Shown here: piece after piece, positions 17,491 through 25,804 of the stretch | Numbering within the stretch: the stretch's first letter is position 1 | Layout of the letters: each line of letters begins with the position of its first letter | Assembly: GCA_964534175.1 (NCBI GenBank) | Contig: CAZHNS010000014.1 | Span: 1 to 57,795 of the forward strand | Reading direction: 5' to 3' | DNA: 57,795 nt | DNA from: JAFGHJ01 sp964534175 | GTDB lineage: Bacteria; Hydrothermota; UBA3072 | The notes under the pieces: model-generated | The model's input: only the letters and a program-made list of their open reading frames with translations | Database searches by the model: none | Told to the model about the DNA's origin: nothing | Made by a program: the position numbers and the translations under genes

Positions 17491-17540
17491 ATAAACCTCA
17501 TGATCTTTCTTAAGGAGAAATTTTATGAGGTTTATTTTTT
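17491..17540 (+). terminator. Rho-independent-like terminator after the cyclase-HPt pair
   Basis: ATAAACCTCAT (17491-17501) pairs perfectly with ATGAGGTTTAT (17525-17535), loop of 23 bases, followed by five T. The second arm lies inside the last codons of the convergent larA gene. Confidence 0.6.
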
Positions 17541-18778
17541 GTTTTCGGTACTGTATTTCCCCCATCCATAAGTATAAGAACTTTGTTCCTTTTCCCTCTT
17601 TCTCCTATCGCTTTTGCAAAAGCTTCCTGTAAAGAATTGGATGTTTTTACGAATGTGTTCTTTAAAATTTCATTCTTGATTTCGGAAACAGACCATATAT
17701 CAGATTTTTTCGATAGAGCTGCAATTCTTGCCGCTTTGTGATACCCTAACAGGTAGTTTTCTTTCGCTTTTTTTATTACTTTAACCGGATCACAAGAGGT
17801 TAAAAGTAACTTATAAAAATTATCAGGGCCTATTCCTTCTTTGCACGGGGCAACTAAGATAAGTACTCCCCCTCTTTTGAGCGCGAGCTTACCATGCTCT
17901 ATTGCTTTATGCGCTTGATATAAGGTCTTATCCAGCGGAGGTTTTGCGACTGTTATCACAATATCCGCTTTTTCTTTTACTTCGACACAGAAGGCCTTTT
18001 TTGCAAACTTGCTCGCTTCTATAAAGGATTCATGTATATCGCCACAGAATACTCCATATATTTCTTTCTGGTTTTCTACTACTGATTGAATTGAAAAGAT
18101 TGGAATATCGGGTATCTTTTTAAAGGCTTCCAATAAATCTAGATAAACCGGGTTTCCTTCCAGGCTTAAAGGTTTGGCGCCATTTTCGAGAGCATGTTTA
18201 TGGTTTTGCTCGATAGAGCTGTATCCCGCGAGTCCGGGAAAGAAAGATTTTCTCCCTCCTGTAAAACCTGCAAAGTAATGCGGTTCGACCGAACCAATTG
18301 AGATTATGGCTTCTGCTTCTATAACTTCCTTGTTTATGTATACTTCTGTTCCTCTTTTTGTCCTTCCAAGTTTGATCAAACTTTCTTTATCGTGTGCGTT
18401 GTGAATTATTATATTAGATTTTATTTTATCATAAAATTCTAGGAAGATCCGCTCCAACTCCATATCGGTCGGTTCTCTGTGGGCACCCGTTGCTATTATA
18501 TATTTTGCTTCTTCAAGATTCATTTTCTTATTCAGTTCTTTTAGTATACCAAAAGTAGGAGTGGGTCTCGTAGCATCGTTAATTATAAAAAGAATGTTTC
18601 TTTTTTTCTTTACCCAATTTCGAAAAGGAAGGCAATTCAATGGGTTGTCCAGAGCCTCTTCAATTGTGAATTCTTTTTTTCTTAAAAATACTTTATTTGG
18701 ATAAACTATCTCGACTTTAAGGGCTTCAGGTAAATCTAATTCTTCTCTTTCCAGACCATACGGGATTTCTATTTTCAT
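17510..18778 (-). CDS. larA: LarA-family nickel-dependent racemase/epimerase
   Basis: The 422-residue protein has the LarA (formerly DUF2088) fold. Residues matching the nickel-pincer pocket are H100 in ATGAHREP, H167 in SVEPHYFAGF, K177 in GGRKSFFPG (the cofactor-bearing lysine of lactate racemase) and H193/H195. LarA enzymes racemise or epimerise 2-hydroxy acids. Cofactor makers LarB, LarC and LarE are not adjacent. The exact substrate is uncertain because the family is broad. A promoter lies about 190 bases upstream and no Shine-Dalgarno is visible. Confidence 0.85.
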   Translation of the reverse strand: MKIEIPYGLEREELDLPEALKVEIVYPNKVFLRKKEFTIEEALDNPLNCLPFRNWVKKKRNILFIINDATRPTPTFGILKELNKKMNLEEAKYIIATGAHREPTDMELERIFLEFYDKIKSNIIIHNAHDKESLIKLGRTKRGTEVYINKEVIEAEAIISIGSVEPHYFAGFTGGRKSFFPGLAGYSSIEQNHKHALENGAKPLSLEGNPVYLDLLEAFKKIPDIPIFSIQSVVENQKEIYGVFCGDIHESFIEASKFAKKAFCVEVKEKADIVITVAKPPLDKTLYQAHKAIEHGKLALKRGGVLILVAPCKEGIGPDNFYKLLLTSCDPVKVIKKAKENYLLGYHKAARIAALSKKSDIWSVSEIKNEILKNTFVKTSNSLQEAFAKAIGERGKRNKVLILMDGGNTVPKTKNKPHKISP

Positions 18779-18978
18779 TTTATTTTACAGAAGATCTTTC
18801 AAAAAGATTCTCAACTAGCCTCCGGGAATGATTTTCTATCTAAAAAAGCAACATTATCTTCAGCAAGCTGGTTGTTTTTTTTATAAAGCGAGCCCAGAGA
18901 GAAATAAAATATTGCTATAAAGCGTTTGTATTCTTTTTTATCTTTAATCTTCCCTTCTTCTCTTCATTAGCTCAATAC

Positions 18979-19007
18979 ATACTATCAAAAAAACTAATGA
19001 TTGTCAA
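18979..19007 (-). promoter_or_regulatory. Promoter of larA
   Basis: Minus-strand TTGACA (19007-19002), a 17-base spacer and TAGTAT (18984-18979). It leaves a leader of about 190 bases that could hold regulation; no known riboswitch was recognised in it. Confidence 0.7.
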
Positions 19008-19141
19008 GCATACAAAATTTCGTGCGTCATACAAAGAAATGTCATATTCGAGAACAACAGAAAGACATTTATATAACCGGTTTTTTATTGAAAACAGAAA
19101 AACAAGCGTTTGCTTCTGACCTTGAGTGTAAGTGCCAATGT

Positions 19142-19157
19142 GTGACATTTATGTCAC
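19142..19157 (+). promoter_or_regulatory. Perfect 16-base palindrome next to the small-RNA promoter
   Basis: GTGACATTTATGTCAC is a perfect inverted repeat with a 2-base centre, placed 2 bases upstream of the -35 box of the next promoter, centre near -44. Position and TGAC-N6-GTCA symmetry resemble sites for CRP/FNR-family activators, but the spacing is not the CRP consensus. The binding protein is unknown. Confidence 0.55.
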
Positions 19158-19159
19158 CC

Positions 19160-19187
19160 TTGACAAAAGAAAAAAAAGCTATATAAT
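19160..19187 (+). promoter_or_regulatory. Consensus promoter of the candidate small RNA
   Basis: TTGACA (19160-19165), a 16-base spacer and TATAAT (19182-19187) on the plus strand. No protein reading frame follows; instead a terminator lies about 50 bases on. Confidence 0.75.
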
Positions 19188-19193
19188 TCGAAT

Positions 19194-19270
19194 ACAGGCA
19201 AATTGAGATATCTTTTTGTCTGAGTGTTTAATTTCTCCAGGCGGGAGCTAAAAGCTCTCGCCGTGTTTTT
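19194..19270 (+). ncRNA. Candidate small RNA of about 77 nt
   Basis: The transcript predicted from the promoter above ends at a terminator: GGCGGGAGCT (19240-19249) pairs with AGCTCTCGCC (19253-19262) across a 3-base loop with one G-T wobble. GTGTTTTT follows. The T-run is on the plus strand only, so the terminator does not serve the convergent apt gene. No known RNA family is recognised. An unseen short peptide is possible but no start with a ribosome site is present. Confidence 0.45.
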
Positions 19271-19281
19271 AAAGGCCTATC

Positions 19282-19797
19282 TTAATATCTTACTACAGAT
19301 TCCACACAATAATTTTGAAGCTTCTCTCTACCTTTAAGATCCGTCAACTCAACTAAAAAAAGAAGTAAGCTCGCTTTTCCTCCGAACCTCTCTACTAAGT
19401 GCGCGCTGGCCAGTGCTGTTCCTCCTGTTGCCAGTAAATCATCTATAATAACAACCTTATCGTCCTCTTCTATCGCATCTTTATGCAGTTCTATCTTATT
19501 CTCGCCGTATTCGAGAGTATAAGATTCGCTTACAATCTCAGCGGGCAATTTACCCGGTTTCCGGATAATATTCAAAGGCAACCCAAGATTATACGCAATC
19601 GGTGCCGCAAAAATAAAACCTCTGGATTCTACACCGAGAATAAGATCCACCTCTTTATCTCTCACAAGATCAGTCATACAGTCGATGGCCTCCCTGAAAG
19701 CTTCCTTGTTTTTCAGCAGGGTAGTAATATCCCTAAAAAGAATACCTTTTTTAGGAAAATCCAGTATGTCCCTAATATATTTTTTCAATTCTTCCAT
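19282..19797 (-). CDS. apt: Adenine phosphoribosyltransferase
   Basis: This 171-residue enzyme salvages adenine to AMP using PRPP. The PRPP loop is VVIIDDLLATGGTA (residues about 115-129); GVESRGFIFAAPIAY and the IRKPGKLP flap are typical of Apt. It starts 2 bases after the acyP stop, with GTGAGG formed by the end of acyP. Confidence 0.95.
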   Translation of the reverse strand: MEELKKYIRDILDFPKKGILFRDITTLLKNKEAFREAIDCMTDLVRDKEVDLILGVESRGFIFAAPIAYNLGLPLNIIRKPGKLPAEIVSESYTLEYGENKIELHKDAIEEDDKVVIIDDLLATGGTALASAHLVERFGGKASLLLFLVELTDLKGREKLQNYCVESVVRY

Positions 19798-19798
19798 C

Positions 19799-20071
19799 TT
19801 AAAACCTCACTTCGAATCCTTCAAATTCATCTTGATACTCTTCTTCCTTAACTTCTATCCCTGTTACAGAGGAAAGCGAAGGACCTATTTTTACATTTTT
19901 AGTAAACTCTTCTAATCGCCACTCTTCTCCTTCGGCTACAACCTCAACTTTGCCATTAGGGGTGTTTCTCACCCATCCCGACACGCCCAATTCTCTTGCC
20001 TGTCTTACAGTAAAATACCTGAAACCAACCCCCTGAACAACACCGCTTACCCATATATGTATTCTCTGCAT
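19799..20071 (-). CDS. acyP: Acylphosphatase
   Basis: The start is placed at ATG 20071, giving 90 residues, the usual size; longer readings run into the promoter. The motif GVVQGVGFRYF supplies the phosphate-binding arginine and GWVRNTPNGKVE the catalytic asparagine. It hydrolyses acyl phosphates in the cytoplasm. It is cotranscribed with apt. There is no Shine-Dalgarno and the -10 box ends 7 bases before the ATG, so the mRNA is probably leaderless. Confidence 0.93.
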   Translation of the reverse strand: MQRIHIWVSGVVQGVGFRYFTVRQARELGVSGWVRNTPNGKVEVVAEGEEWRLEEFTKNVKIGPSLSSVTGIEVKEEEYQDEFEGFEVRF

Positions 20072-20078
20072 GTTTTTA

Positions 20079-20106
20079 TTTATATATATTATAATCAGGA
20101 TGTCAA
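20079..20106 (-). promoter_or_regulatory. Leaderless-type promoter of acyP-apt
   Basis: Minus-strand TTGACA (20106-20101), a 16-base spacer and TATAAA (20084-20079), then 7 bases and ATG. Transcription should start at or next to the A of ATG. Confidence 0.75.
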
Positions 20107-20191
20107 GGGGATTACTCTTTAAGCTGCAACCCTTTCCATCAGTTGTCAAATTGTTAACCACGAAGAGCCTTATATATCCAGTAATCTAATC

Positions 20192-20219
20192 TTGACTTTT
20201 ATTAGCATAAAGGTATAAT
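20192..20219 (+). promoter_or_regulatory. Promoter of the M42 peptidase gene
   Basis: TTGACT (20192-20197), a 16-base spacer and TATAAT (20214-20219), followed by AAGGAG before ATG 20241. Confidence 0.75.
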
Positions 20220-20240
20220 AAATTTAAGGAGAAAGATAAT

Positions 20241-21305
20241 ATGGATAAAGAATTAAAAAAGTTTTTTCGTGAACTTGTAGAAGCCCCAAGCCCATCGGGT
20301 TTTGAAGAACCTGCACAGGAAGTGTATAGAAAATTCGTAAGAAAATATTCCGATGAAGTCAAAACAGATGTACATGGCAATGTAATCGCTTTTCGGAAAG
20401 GGAAGGGGAAGCTAAAACTGATGGTTTCGGGACATGCAGATGAGATCGGATTGATGGTTAATTTTATTGATGAAGACGGGTTCATATACTTTAAGGCTAT
20501 AGGAGGAGTTGACCCATCTCTTTTGCCCGGTTTAAAAGTTGATGTTTACACAAAAAAAGGAAAGATAAGAGGAGTCATAGGCAGAAAAGCTATCCATATG
20601 ATGGAAAAAGAAGAAAAAAACAAAAATCTCAAGCTAAAGGATTTATGGATAGACATAGGAGCAAAGGATAAAAAACAGGCTGAAAGTATCGTGTCTATAG
20701 GAGACCCTATAACTTTTCAATTGGGATTGGAAGAACTACAGAATGATCTTGTTCTCACAAAAGCAACAGACAATAAAGCTGGCGTTTTTGCCGCAGGGGC
20801 TCTTTTAAAATACCTGGCAAAGGAAAAAGTCGAGGTAAATTTATTCTGCGTTTCTTCGGTACAGGAAGAACTCGGGCTTAGAGGCGCACGTACCAGCGCC
20901 TTCGGCATTGCTCCGGATTTGGGATTGGCGTTTGATGTAACAACATCAACAGACCACCCAACTACAGAAAAGAAACAATATGGAGATATTTCCCTTAATA
21001 AAGGCCCGGTGATCGCAAAGGGCGCTAACATTAACCCTGTTATATTTGATATGCTACTCCTTGCTGCAAAGAAAAACAAAATTGTCTATCAAATCGAGGC
21101 AGCGCCAAGAGCAACCGGTACCGACGCTAACATTATACAGCTCACCAGAAGCGGTGTAGCTACAGGTTTAATTAGTTTCCCTAACCGCTACATGCATACT
21201 CCCGTCGAGATTGTCTCTCTAAGGGATATTGAAAATTCCGTATGTCTTGCAGGAGAATTTGTTAAAAATTTGAAAGACAGGATAGACTTTACTCCAAGAC
21301 TGTAA
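20241..21305 (+). CDS. M42-family metallopeptidase (glutamyl aminopeptidase/endoglucanase type)
   Basis: The 354-residue protein carries the two-metal site of M42 tetrahedral aminopeptidases: H in SGHADEIGLMV, D in KATDNKAGVFAA, the EE pair in VQEELGLRGA, D in LAFDVT, and H in NRYMHTPVE. It trims peptides in the cytoplasm. It is a single-gene unit, convergent with the cation exchanger with a 5-base gap. Confidence 0.93.
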   Translation: MDKELKKFFRELVEAPSPSGFEEPAQEVYRKFVRKYSDEVKTDVHGNVIAFRKGKGKLKLMVSGHADEIGLMVNFIDEDGFIYFKAIGGVDPSLLPGLKVDVYTKKGKIRGVIGRKAIHMMEKEEKNKNLKLKDLWIDIGAKDKKQAESIVSIGDPITFQLGLEELQNDLVLTKATDNKAGVFAAGALLKYLAKEKVEVNLFCVSSVQEELGLRGARTSAFGIAPDLGLAFDVTTSTDHPTTEKKQYGDISLNKGPVIAKGANINPVIFDMLLLAAKKNKIVYQIEAAPRATGTDANIIQLTRSGVATGLISFPNRYMHTPVEIVSLRDIENSVCLAGEFVKNLKDRIDFTPRL

Positions 21306-21310
21306 ATACT

Positions 21311-22276
21311 TTATCTTCTGATAATAGCAAAGACTATATACGCCGTATAAAAAAGAAGTAGTGTACCCCCTTCTTTTTTTGATATTTTACTTCTTGTATA
21401 TACAAAGACAAAAAGTATAGCAGATATTCCGACAACCAGAAGCAAGTCTTTGAAAGCTAAAAGGGGAAACGTAATAGGGCGTATGGTTGCCGTTAACCCT
21501 AGAACAAAAAGAATATTAAAAATATTGCTTCCGACTATGTTCCCTATAGCAATATCATTTTCTCCTTTTTTCATTGCAGCAAGAGAAGTCGCCATTTCCG
21601 GCAAAGAAGTTCCAAGAGCTATTATAGTAACACTGACAAGAATTTCGGAAACTCCCAACCTTCTTGCTATTATTGCAGCGTTGTCTACAATTAGATTCGC
21701 CCCAACAAGCACTCCGGCTATACCGATTACCAAAAAAACGGAAGCTTTTAAAACTTCTCTTCGTGAATGCTCGATTTTTGGCCGGTCGGTGGCGAGACGA
21801 AACACCATCCTGTCTTTTCTCGCCATAAAATAGAGGTAACATATATAGAGAGAGAAAAGCGCAAGCAGGAGTATCCCATCAAGGCGAGAAAGAGTTAAAT
21901 GACTTCGACCATACCAATCATCACGAACCAGCAAAACAGTCAAGATAGCTACAAAAAGACAAAAAGGTACCTCCTTTTTTATCGTCGACTCTCTGGCTTT
22001 AATCGTCCAGAGAAGGGCGCCAAGGCCAACAACAAGCCCGATGTTTGCGATGTTGCTTCCGAGGATATTCCCAAACGAAATCGAGGGATATGACGAAACA
22101 GCTGCTTTAATCGAGACGGCCGCTTCCGGCGCACTGGTTCCCAAAGCAGTAATAGAAAGCCCTACAAATAGAGACGAAAAGCCGAAAATAGCTGTAAGCT
22201 CGACTGCCCCGTCGATCATATAATCGGCACATTTTACAAGTAGAACAAGTCCGATGATTAAAAGCAAATAATTCAT
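21311..22276 (-). CDS. Calcium/sodium antiporter, CaCA family
   Basis: Start ATG 22276 gives 321 residues with about ten membrane helices. Both alpha repeats are clear: GLSITALGTSAPEAAVSI and TIIALGTSLPEMATSL, each followed by GNILGSNIANIG or GNIVGSNIFNIL. These are the ion-coordinating repeats of YrbG/NCX-type exchangers. No Shine-Dalgarno is present, and the promoter -10 box ends 7 bases before ATG, which suggests a leaderless mRNA. Confidence 0.93.
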   Translation of the reverse strand: MNYLLLIIGLVLLVKCADYMIDGAVELTAIFGFSSLFVGLSITALGTSAPEAAVSIKAAVSSYPSISFGNILGSNIANIGLVVGLGALLWTIKARESTIKKEVPFCLFVAILTVLLVRDDWYGRSHLTLSRLDGILLLALFSLYICYLYFMARKDRMVFRLATDRPKIEHSRREVLKASVFLVIGIAGVLVGANLIVDNAAIIARRLGVSEILVSVTIIALGTSLPEMATSLAAMKKGENDIAIGNIVGSNIFNILFVLGLTATIRPITFPLLAFKDLLLVVGISAILFVFVYTRSKISKKEGGTLLLFYTAYIVFAIIRR

Positions 22277-22283
22277 ACTTTTG

Positions 22284-22312
22284 AAAATAAAAAAATAAGC
22301 TATTTTTGTCAA
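22284..22312 (-). promoter_or_regulatory. Leaderless-type promoter of the CaCA antiporter
   Basis: Minus-strand TTGACA (22312-22307), a 17-base spacer and TATTTT (22289-22284), then 7 bases to ATG. Confidence 0.65.
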
Positions 22313-22404
22313 TAGGATAAAACTCCTGCATGTATTTTTCGTCATCCGAAACCATTTCGACAATTAAAAACAATTATAAAAAACTCCCCAAAACATCTAA
22401 AGCC

Positions 22405-22432
22405 TTGACTTATAGAAAATCTTTATTATACT
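22405..22432 (+). promoter_or_regulatory. Promoter of rpsU
   Basis: TTGACT (22405-22410), a 16-base spacer and TATACT (22427-22432). The leader to rpsU is about 70 bases and ends in a strong AAAGGAGGTGAT. Confidence 0.65.
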
Positions 22433-22509
22433 TTTGTTGATATTTGCGTAAAAAATAAATAGGAATAAAAAACAAAAAGGATAAAAACTTTAAAGGAGGT
22501 GATATATCT

Positions 22510-22689
22510 TTGCCAGGAGTAACAATTAAGGAAGGTGAATCTTTCGAGAAAGCTTTCAAACGATTTAAGCGTTTGTGCGAAAAAGAAAAAATTAGAAGCG
22601 AAATAAAAAAACATCAACGTTACGAAAAACCAAGCGAAAAAAGACAAAGAAAACGCAAAGATCTTTCCAAGGGAAGAAGGAGCGGTTAA
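22510..22689 (+). CDS. rpsU: 30S ribosomal protein S21
   Basis: This short gene uses a TTG start 7 bases after AAAGGAGGTGAT. The 59-residue product begins MPGVTIKEGESFEKAFKRF and ends in a very basic tail (KPSEKRQRKRKDLSKGRRSG), the S21 pattern. S21 binds the small subunit near the platform and helps mRNA selection. It precedes the cvpA-like and mutS2 genes; no convincing terminator separates them. Confidence 0.92.
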   Translation: MPGVTIKEGESFEKAFKRFKRLCEKEKIRSEIKKHQRYEKPSEKRQRKRKDLSKGRRSG

Positions 22690-22765
22690 CGCTCAAGCTA
22701 ATTTTAGCCCTTACTGAGTCGGCTCTTTTTAGTATCTCCTTAAAATCATTTTCAAATAAATTAAA

Positions 22766-23293
22766 ATGAATTTATTTGACTTAGTGTCCCTAGCAATTAT
22801 TGCCGGGTTTTCTTTATGGGGCACTATAAAAGGTTTTATAATTGAGGTTTCTGAAATTGGCGGTTTAATACTTTCTTTTATTCTCGCAATGTACCTCCCC
22901 TTAGGAATAGACTTTGGTATTATGAAATACGTCATAAGTTTTCTGGTTTACTTTTTCGCAATAAGTATCTGTTTTACGATTTTATCAAAAATCATACATA
23001 AAACCCCACTTGCCTTTCTTGATAGAATTCTTGGCGCAGCGATAGGTGCAATCAAAGGATTAATTGTTATAATAGTAATTTTCCTCATTGTTAGCCTAGC
23101 TCCTACTAAAGAACCAAACAGCAATTTAAGCAACAGCTTGTTTTATAAAACAGCTGTTGTTGTTAGAATTCCTTTAAAACATTTTTTAAAAAAAAGAATA
23201 AAAGGCCTCGATCAGTATAAAGAAAAAATCCCCTTTCCTTACGAACGAGAAAAAAGAGAAAGAGAGCTCGAAGAAACGGGCAATAAAATATAA
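22766..23293 (+). CDS. CvpA-family membrane protein
   Basis: The 175-residue protein has about four membrane helices and the CvpA pattern (FDLVSLAIIAGFSLWGTIKGFIIEVSEIGG; LDRILGAAIGAIKGLIVI) followed by a charged tail. CvpA relatives are linked to envelope homeostasis and colicin V production; the molecular role is unclear. It ends in TAATG, overlapping the mutS2 start by 1 base, and often neighbours mutS2 in other genomes. No Shine-Dalgarno is visible before its ATG. Confidence 0.85.
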   Translation: MNLFDLVSLAIIAGFSLWGTIKGFIIEVSEIGGLILSFILAMYLPLGIDFGIMKYVISFLVYFFAISICFTILSKIIHKTPLAFLDRILGAAIGAIKGLIVIIVIFLIVSLAPTKEPNSNLSNSLFYKTAVVVRIPLKHFLKKRIKGLDQYKEKIPFPYEREKRERELEETGNKI

Positions 23294-25410
23294 TGAAAAA
23301 ACTTTCAAGCACAATTGGATTAGATTTATTATTAGAAAAAATCTCATGCTATGCAGACTCAGACCCCGGAAAAACTGCGGTTTTAAATCTAAAACCAGAT
23401 ATGTCTAAGAAAAAAAGACAGCTTGCCTTTAAACGCTTAAAGGAGATCAAGCAACTAACACATTTTTTTCCTAACCTCCAGATCTTAAAAAACGAAAGAG
23501 CTCCTGAAAAGGGCAAAATTTTATCGGGAGAAAAACTCCTGTATTACAGAAAGCTGTTAAATTTATCGGAGAAGATTAAAAACTTACTAGAGGAAAACAA
23601 AACCCTCGAAGAACTGGGCAAAAGCCTTAATCCGCTAATTCCTCTCGGCAAAGAAATAGTCACTTTTATAGACGAAAACGGTTCTATAATACCCACATCA
23701 ACTCCTGCATTGAAGGCTCTCTACGGAGAAAAAGATACCATTGAAAAAAAGATAGAAAAAAAACTCAATGCTTTTTTAAAAGAAAAAGAACACCTTCTTC
23801 AGGACAAGATTATAACTATCCGATTGGGGAGAACTGTTCTTCCCGTTAAATATGACAGGAAAGACGAAATAGAAGGAATAATAGTAGACCTTTCCCGCAC
23901 TCAGAACACAGCATTTATAGAACCAGGAGAAATAATCACTCTCAACAACCGAATCTCGGAGATAGAAAAAGACATAAAATCAGAAGAAAAAAGAATTTTT
24001 AAACATCTTACTGAAAAAGTTGCCGAACAATTTCCTTCTATCGAAAAAAACACCAAAACCCTAACAGAAATTGATTCCCTCAAAGCCAGAGCGCTCTACG
24101 CAGAGGAGTTCAAATGTATCATACCGACTTTCCCCGAAAACAGCAATTTAAAAATGAAAGAATGTTACCACCCTCTTCTGCTCGGAGGGAAAGAAAACGT
24201 TGAGCCTCTTGACTTAGAAATAGGGCAAAATGAAAGAATTCTATTAATCAGCGGGCCAAACGCCGGAGGAAAAACTGTTCTCCTTAAGAACCTGGGCATC
24301 AACGTGTTATCCTCGTTGGCTGGAATCCCTATTCCGGCAAAAGAAGGTAACGAAATCGGTTCTTTCGCGAACATCTCTGGAATAATAGAAGATGAACAGT
24401 CTATGGAAGAAAGCTTGTCCTCTTTTTCTTCTTATATAGTACATCTTAAAGAAATCTTAGAAGAAGCTGATGACAACAGCCTTATTCTGCTTGACGAACT
24501 TGGAGGAAACACAGACCCCGTTGAAGGTAGCGCCCTCTCAATCGCTCTTCTTAACGACCTAAAAGACAGAGGAAGCCTCGTTATTGCCACAACTCATCTA
24601 AGCCCACTAAAATTCTATGTTGAAAATCAAGAAGGAATGATTAACGGCTCGATGGAATACGCAAATGGCCCAACGTATCATCTGCAGATTGGTATTCCGG
24701 GAGGATCAAGAGCATTAGCAACTGCCGAGAAACTTGGCTTACCTCCAAAAATAATTAATGACGCAAAAAACTTTATAGACAACGAAAGCCTGGAGGCGGA
24801 AAAACTAATCGAGGAACTCTCAGAAAGGAACAGAAATTTGCGAGAACAAGAAAAGAAGGCAAACAAACTCAAAAAAGAATATTACGAATTAAAGAAAAAG
24901 TACGACAAAATGACAGAAAATATTAACAAAGAAAAAACAAAAATCTTAAGCGAAGCAAAAGAAAAGGCCGGCAATATTGTGTCTGAGGCGCGTTCCACCG
25001 TAGAAAAAACAATAAAAGACATAAAAGAAACAAAAGCCTCGCAAGAATCAATAAAAAAATACAAGAAAACCTTCGCCAAGGCTCCGGAAAAAAAAGATGA
25101 GAAAAAAAACAAACACATTAAAACCTCACGTAAGCCTTCCGAAATTAAAATTCACGTAGATCTCGAAGTCCCTCTGGAAATTTCCGTTCGCGGCATGACA
25201 AAGGAAGAAGCTTGGAAATCTGCAGACATTTTTCTTGACAAAGCAATCGTTGCAAATTATAATTCAGTAAGAATCGTTCACGGGAAAGGGAGCGGAATAT
25301 TACGCAATATGCTTTATGAAAAACTAAAAAAAGACAAAAGAGTAAAAAACATAGAAACTCCACCTCATTACGAAGGAGGAGATGGCGTCACAGTCGCCTT
25401 TTTAAAATAA
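23293..25410 (+). CDS. mutS2: Endonuclease MutS2
   Basis: The 705-residue protein lacks the MutS mismatch-recognition domain but has the clamp/lever helices and the ATPase (Walker A GPNAGGKT, Walker B LILLDELGGNTDP, then ATTHLSPLK). A charged coiled coil (about 500-620) and a C-terminal Smr nuclease domain (VRIVHGKGSGILRNML) complete it. MutS2 proteins act on recombination intermediates or on collided ribosomes. It is in a tight operon with the cvpA-like, DUF5683 and rsmG genes. Confidence 0.95.
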   Translation: MKKLSSTIGLDLLLEKISCYADSDPGKTAVLNLKPDMSKKKRQLAFKRLKEIKQLTHFFPNLQILKNERAPEKGKILSGEKLLYYRKLLNLSEKIKNLLEENKTLEELGKSLNPLIPLGKEIVTFIDENGSIIPTSTPALKALYGEKDTIEKKIEKKLNAFLKEKEHLLQDKIITIRLGRTVLPVKYDRKDEIEGIIVDLSRTQNTAFIEPGEIITLNNRISEIEKDIKSEEKRIFKHLTEKVAEQFPSIEKNTKTLTEIDSLKARALYAEEFKCIIPTFPENSNLKMKECYHPLLLGGKENVEPLDLEIGQNERILLISGPNAGGKTVLLKNLGINVLSSLAGIPIPAKEGNEIGSFANISGIIEDEQSMEESLSSFSSYIVHLKEILEEADDNSLILLDELGGNTDPVEGSALSIALLNDLKDRGSLVIATTHLSPLKFYVENQEGMINGSMEYANGPTYHLQIGIPGGSRALATAEKLGLPPKIINDAKNFIDNESLEAEKLIEELSERNRNLREQEKKANKLKKEYYELKKKYDKMTENINKEKTKILSEAKEKAGNIVSEARSTVEKTIKDIKETKASQESIKKYKKTFAKAPEKKDEKKNKHIKTSRKPSEIKIHVDLEVPLEISVRGMTKEEAWKSADIFLDKAIVANYNSVRIVHGKGSGILRNMLYEKLKKDKRVKNIETPPHYEGGDGVTVAFLK

Positions 25411-25411
25411 A

Positions 25412-25804
25412 ATGTTTTCTTTGCTTCTAATAATCTCTAAATCCGCAAAAACAGCCATGCTTTTAACCACAATTATCCCCGGCGGCGGGCAATTTTACAC
25501 CGAAAGATATTTTAAAGGAATAGTAATCGGCGGAGCCCAATCTTATCTTATATACAGAGAGGTTCAGACCCAAATAAAAATAAACGAACTTCAGAGAGAA
25601 ACGAACTTATCAAACGAACAACAAGCTCTGCTCGACGAGAAACTTGACGAAAGAAGAGAAATAGGCTGGTGGATGGCTTTAGTCTGGGGAATCGGGATTT
25701 TGGATGCCTATGTGGACGCTCAATTATACGGCTTTGAAAGCGAGCTTACAATCGACCAAAGAGGCTCCCCCAAAGCAACACTATCTCTAAAAATTCACTA
25801 TTAA
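25412..25804 (+). CDS. DUF5683-like small membrane-associated protein
   Basis: The 130-residue protein starts with a hydrophobic segment and LTTIIPGGGQFYTERYFKGIVIGGAQSYLIYREVQ, the proline-glycine helix-breaking motif of DUF5683/TM2-like proteins. A charged region and a second hydrophobic segment (WWMALVWGIGILDAYVDAQLYGF) follow. It starts 1 base after mutS2 and overlaps the rsmG start by 1 base. Function unknown. Confidence 0.75.
   Translation: MFSLLLIISKSAKTAMLLTTIIPGGGQFYTERYFKGIVIGGAQSYLIYREVQTQIKINELQRETNLSNEQQALLDEKLDERREIGWWMALVWGIGILDAYVDAQLYGFESELTIDQRGSPKATLSLKIHY

Larger units (their letters stand above)
18779..19281. other. Regulatory intergenic region between larA and apt
   Basis: No protein gene is supported in these 503 bases. 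It holds the long larA leader and promoter, then a palindrome, a plus-strand consensus promoter and a terminator that together suggest a small RNA gene. Confidence 0.6.

Noticed and set aside
19001..19186. Plus-strand reading frame upstream of the candidate small RNA
   Set aside because: It covers the larA promoter, the palindrome and the small-RNA promoter; no start signal or known domain.
23293..25410. Assignment of this MutS-like gene as mismatch repair mutS
   Set aside because: The N-terminal mismatch-recognition domain is missing and an Smr domain is present, which identifies mutS2.
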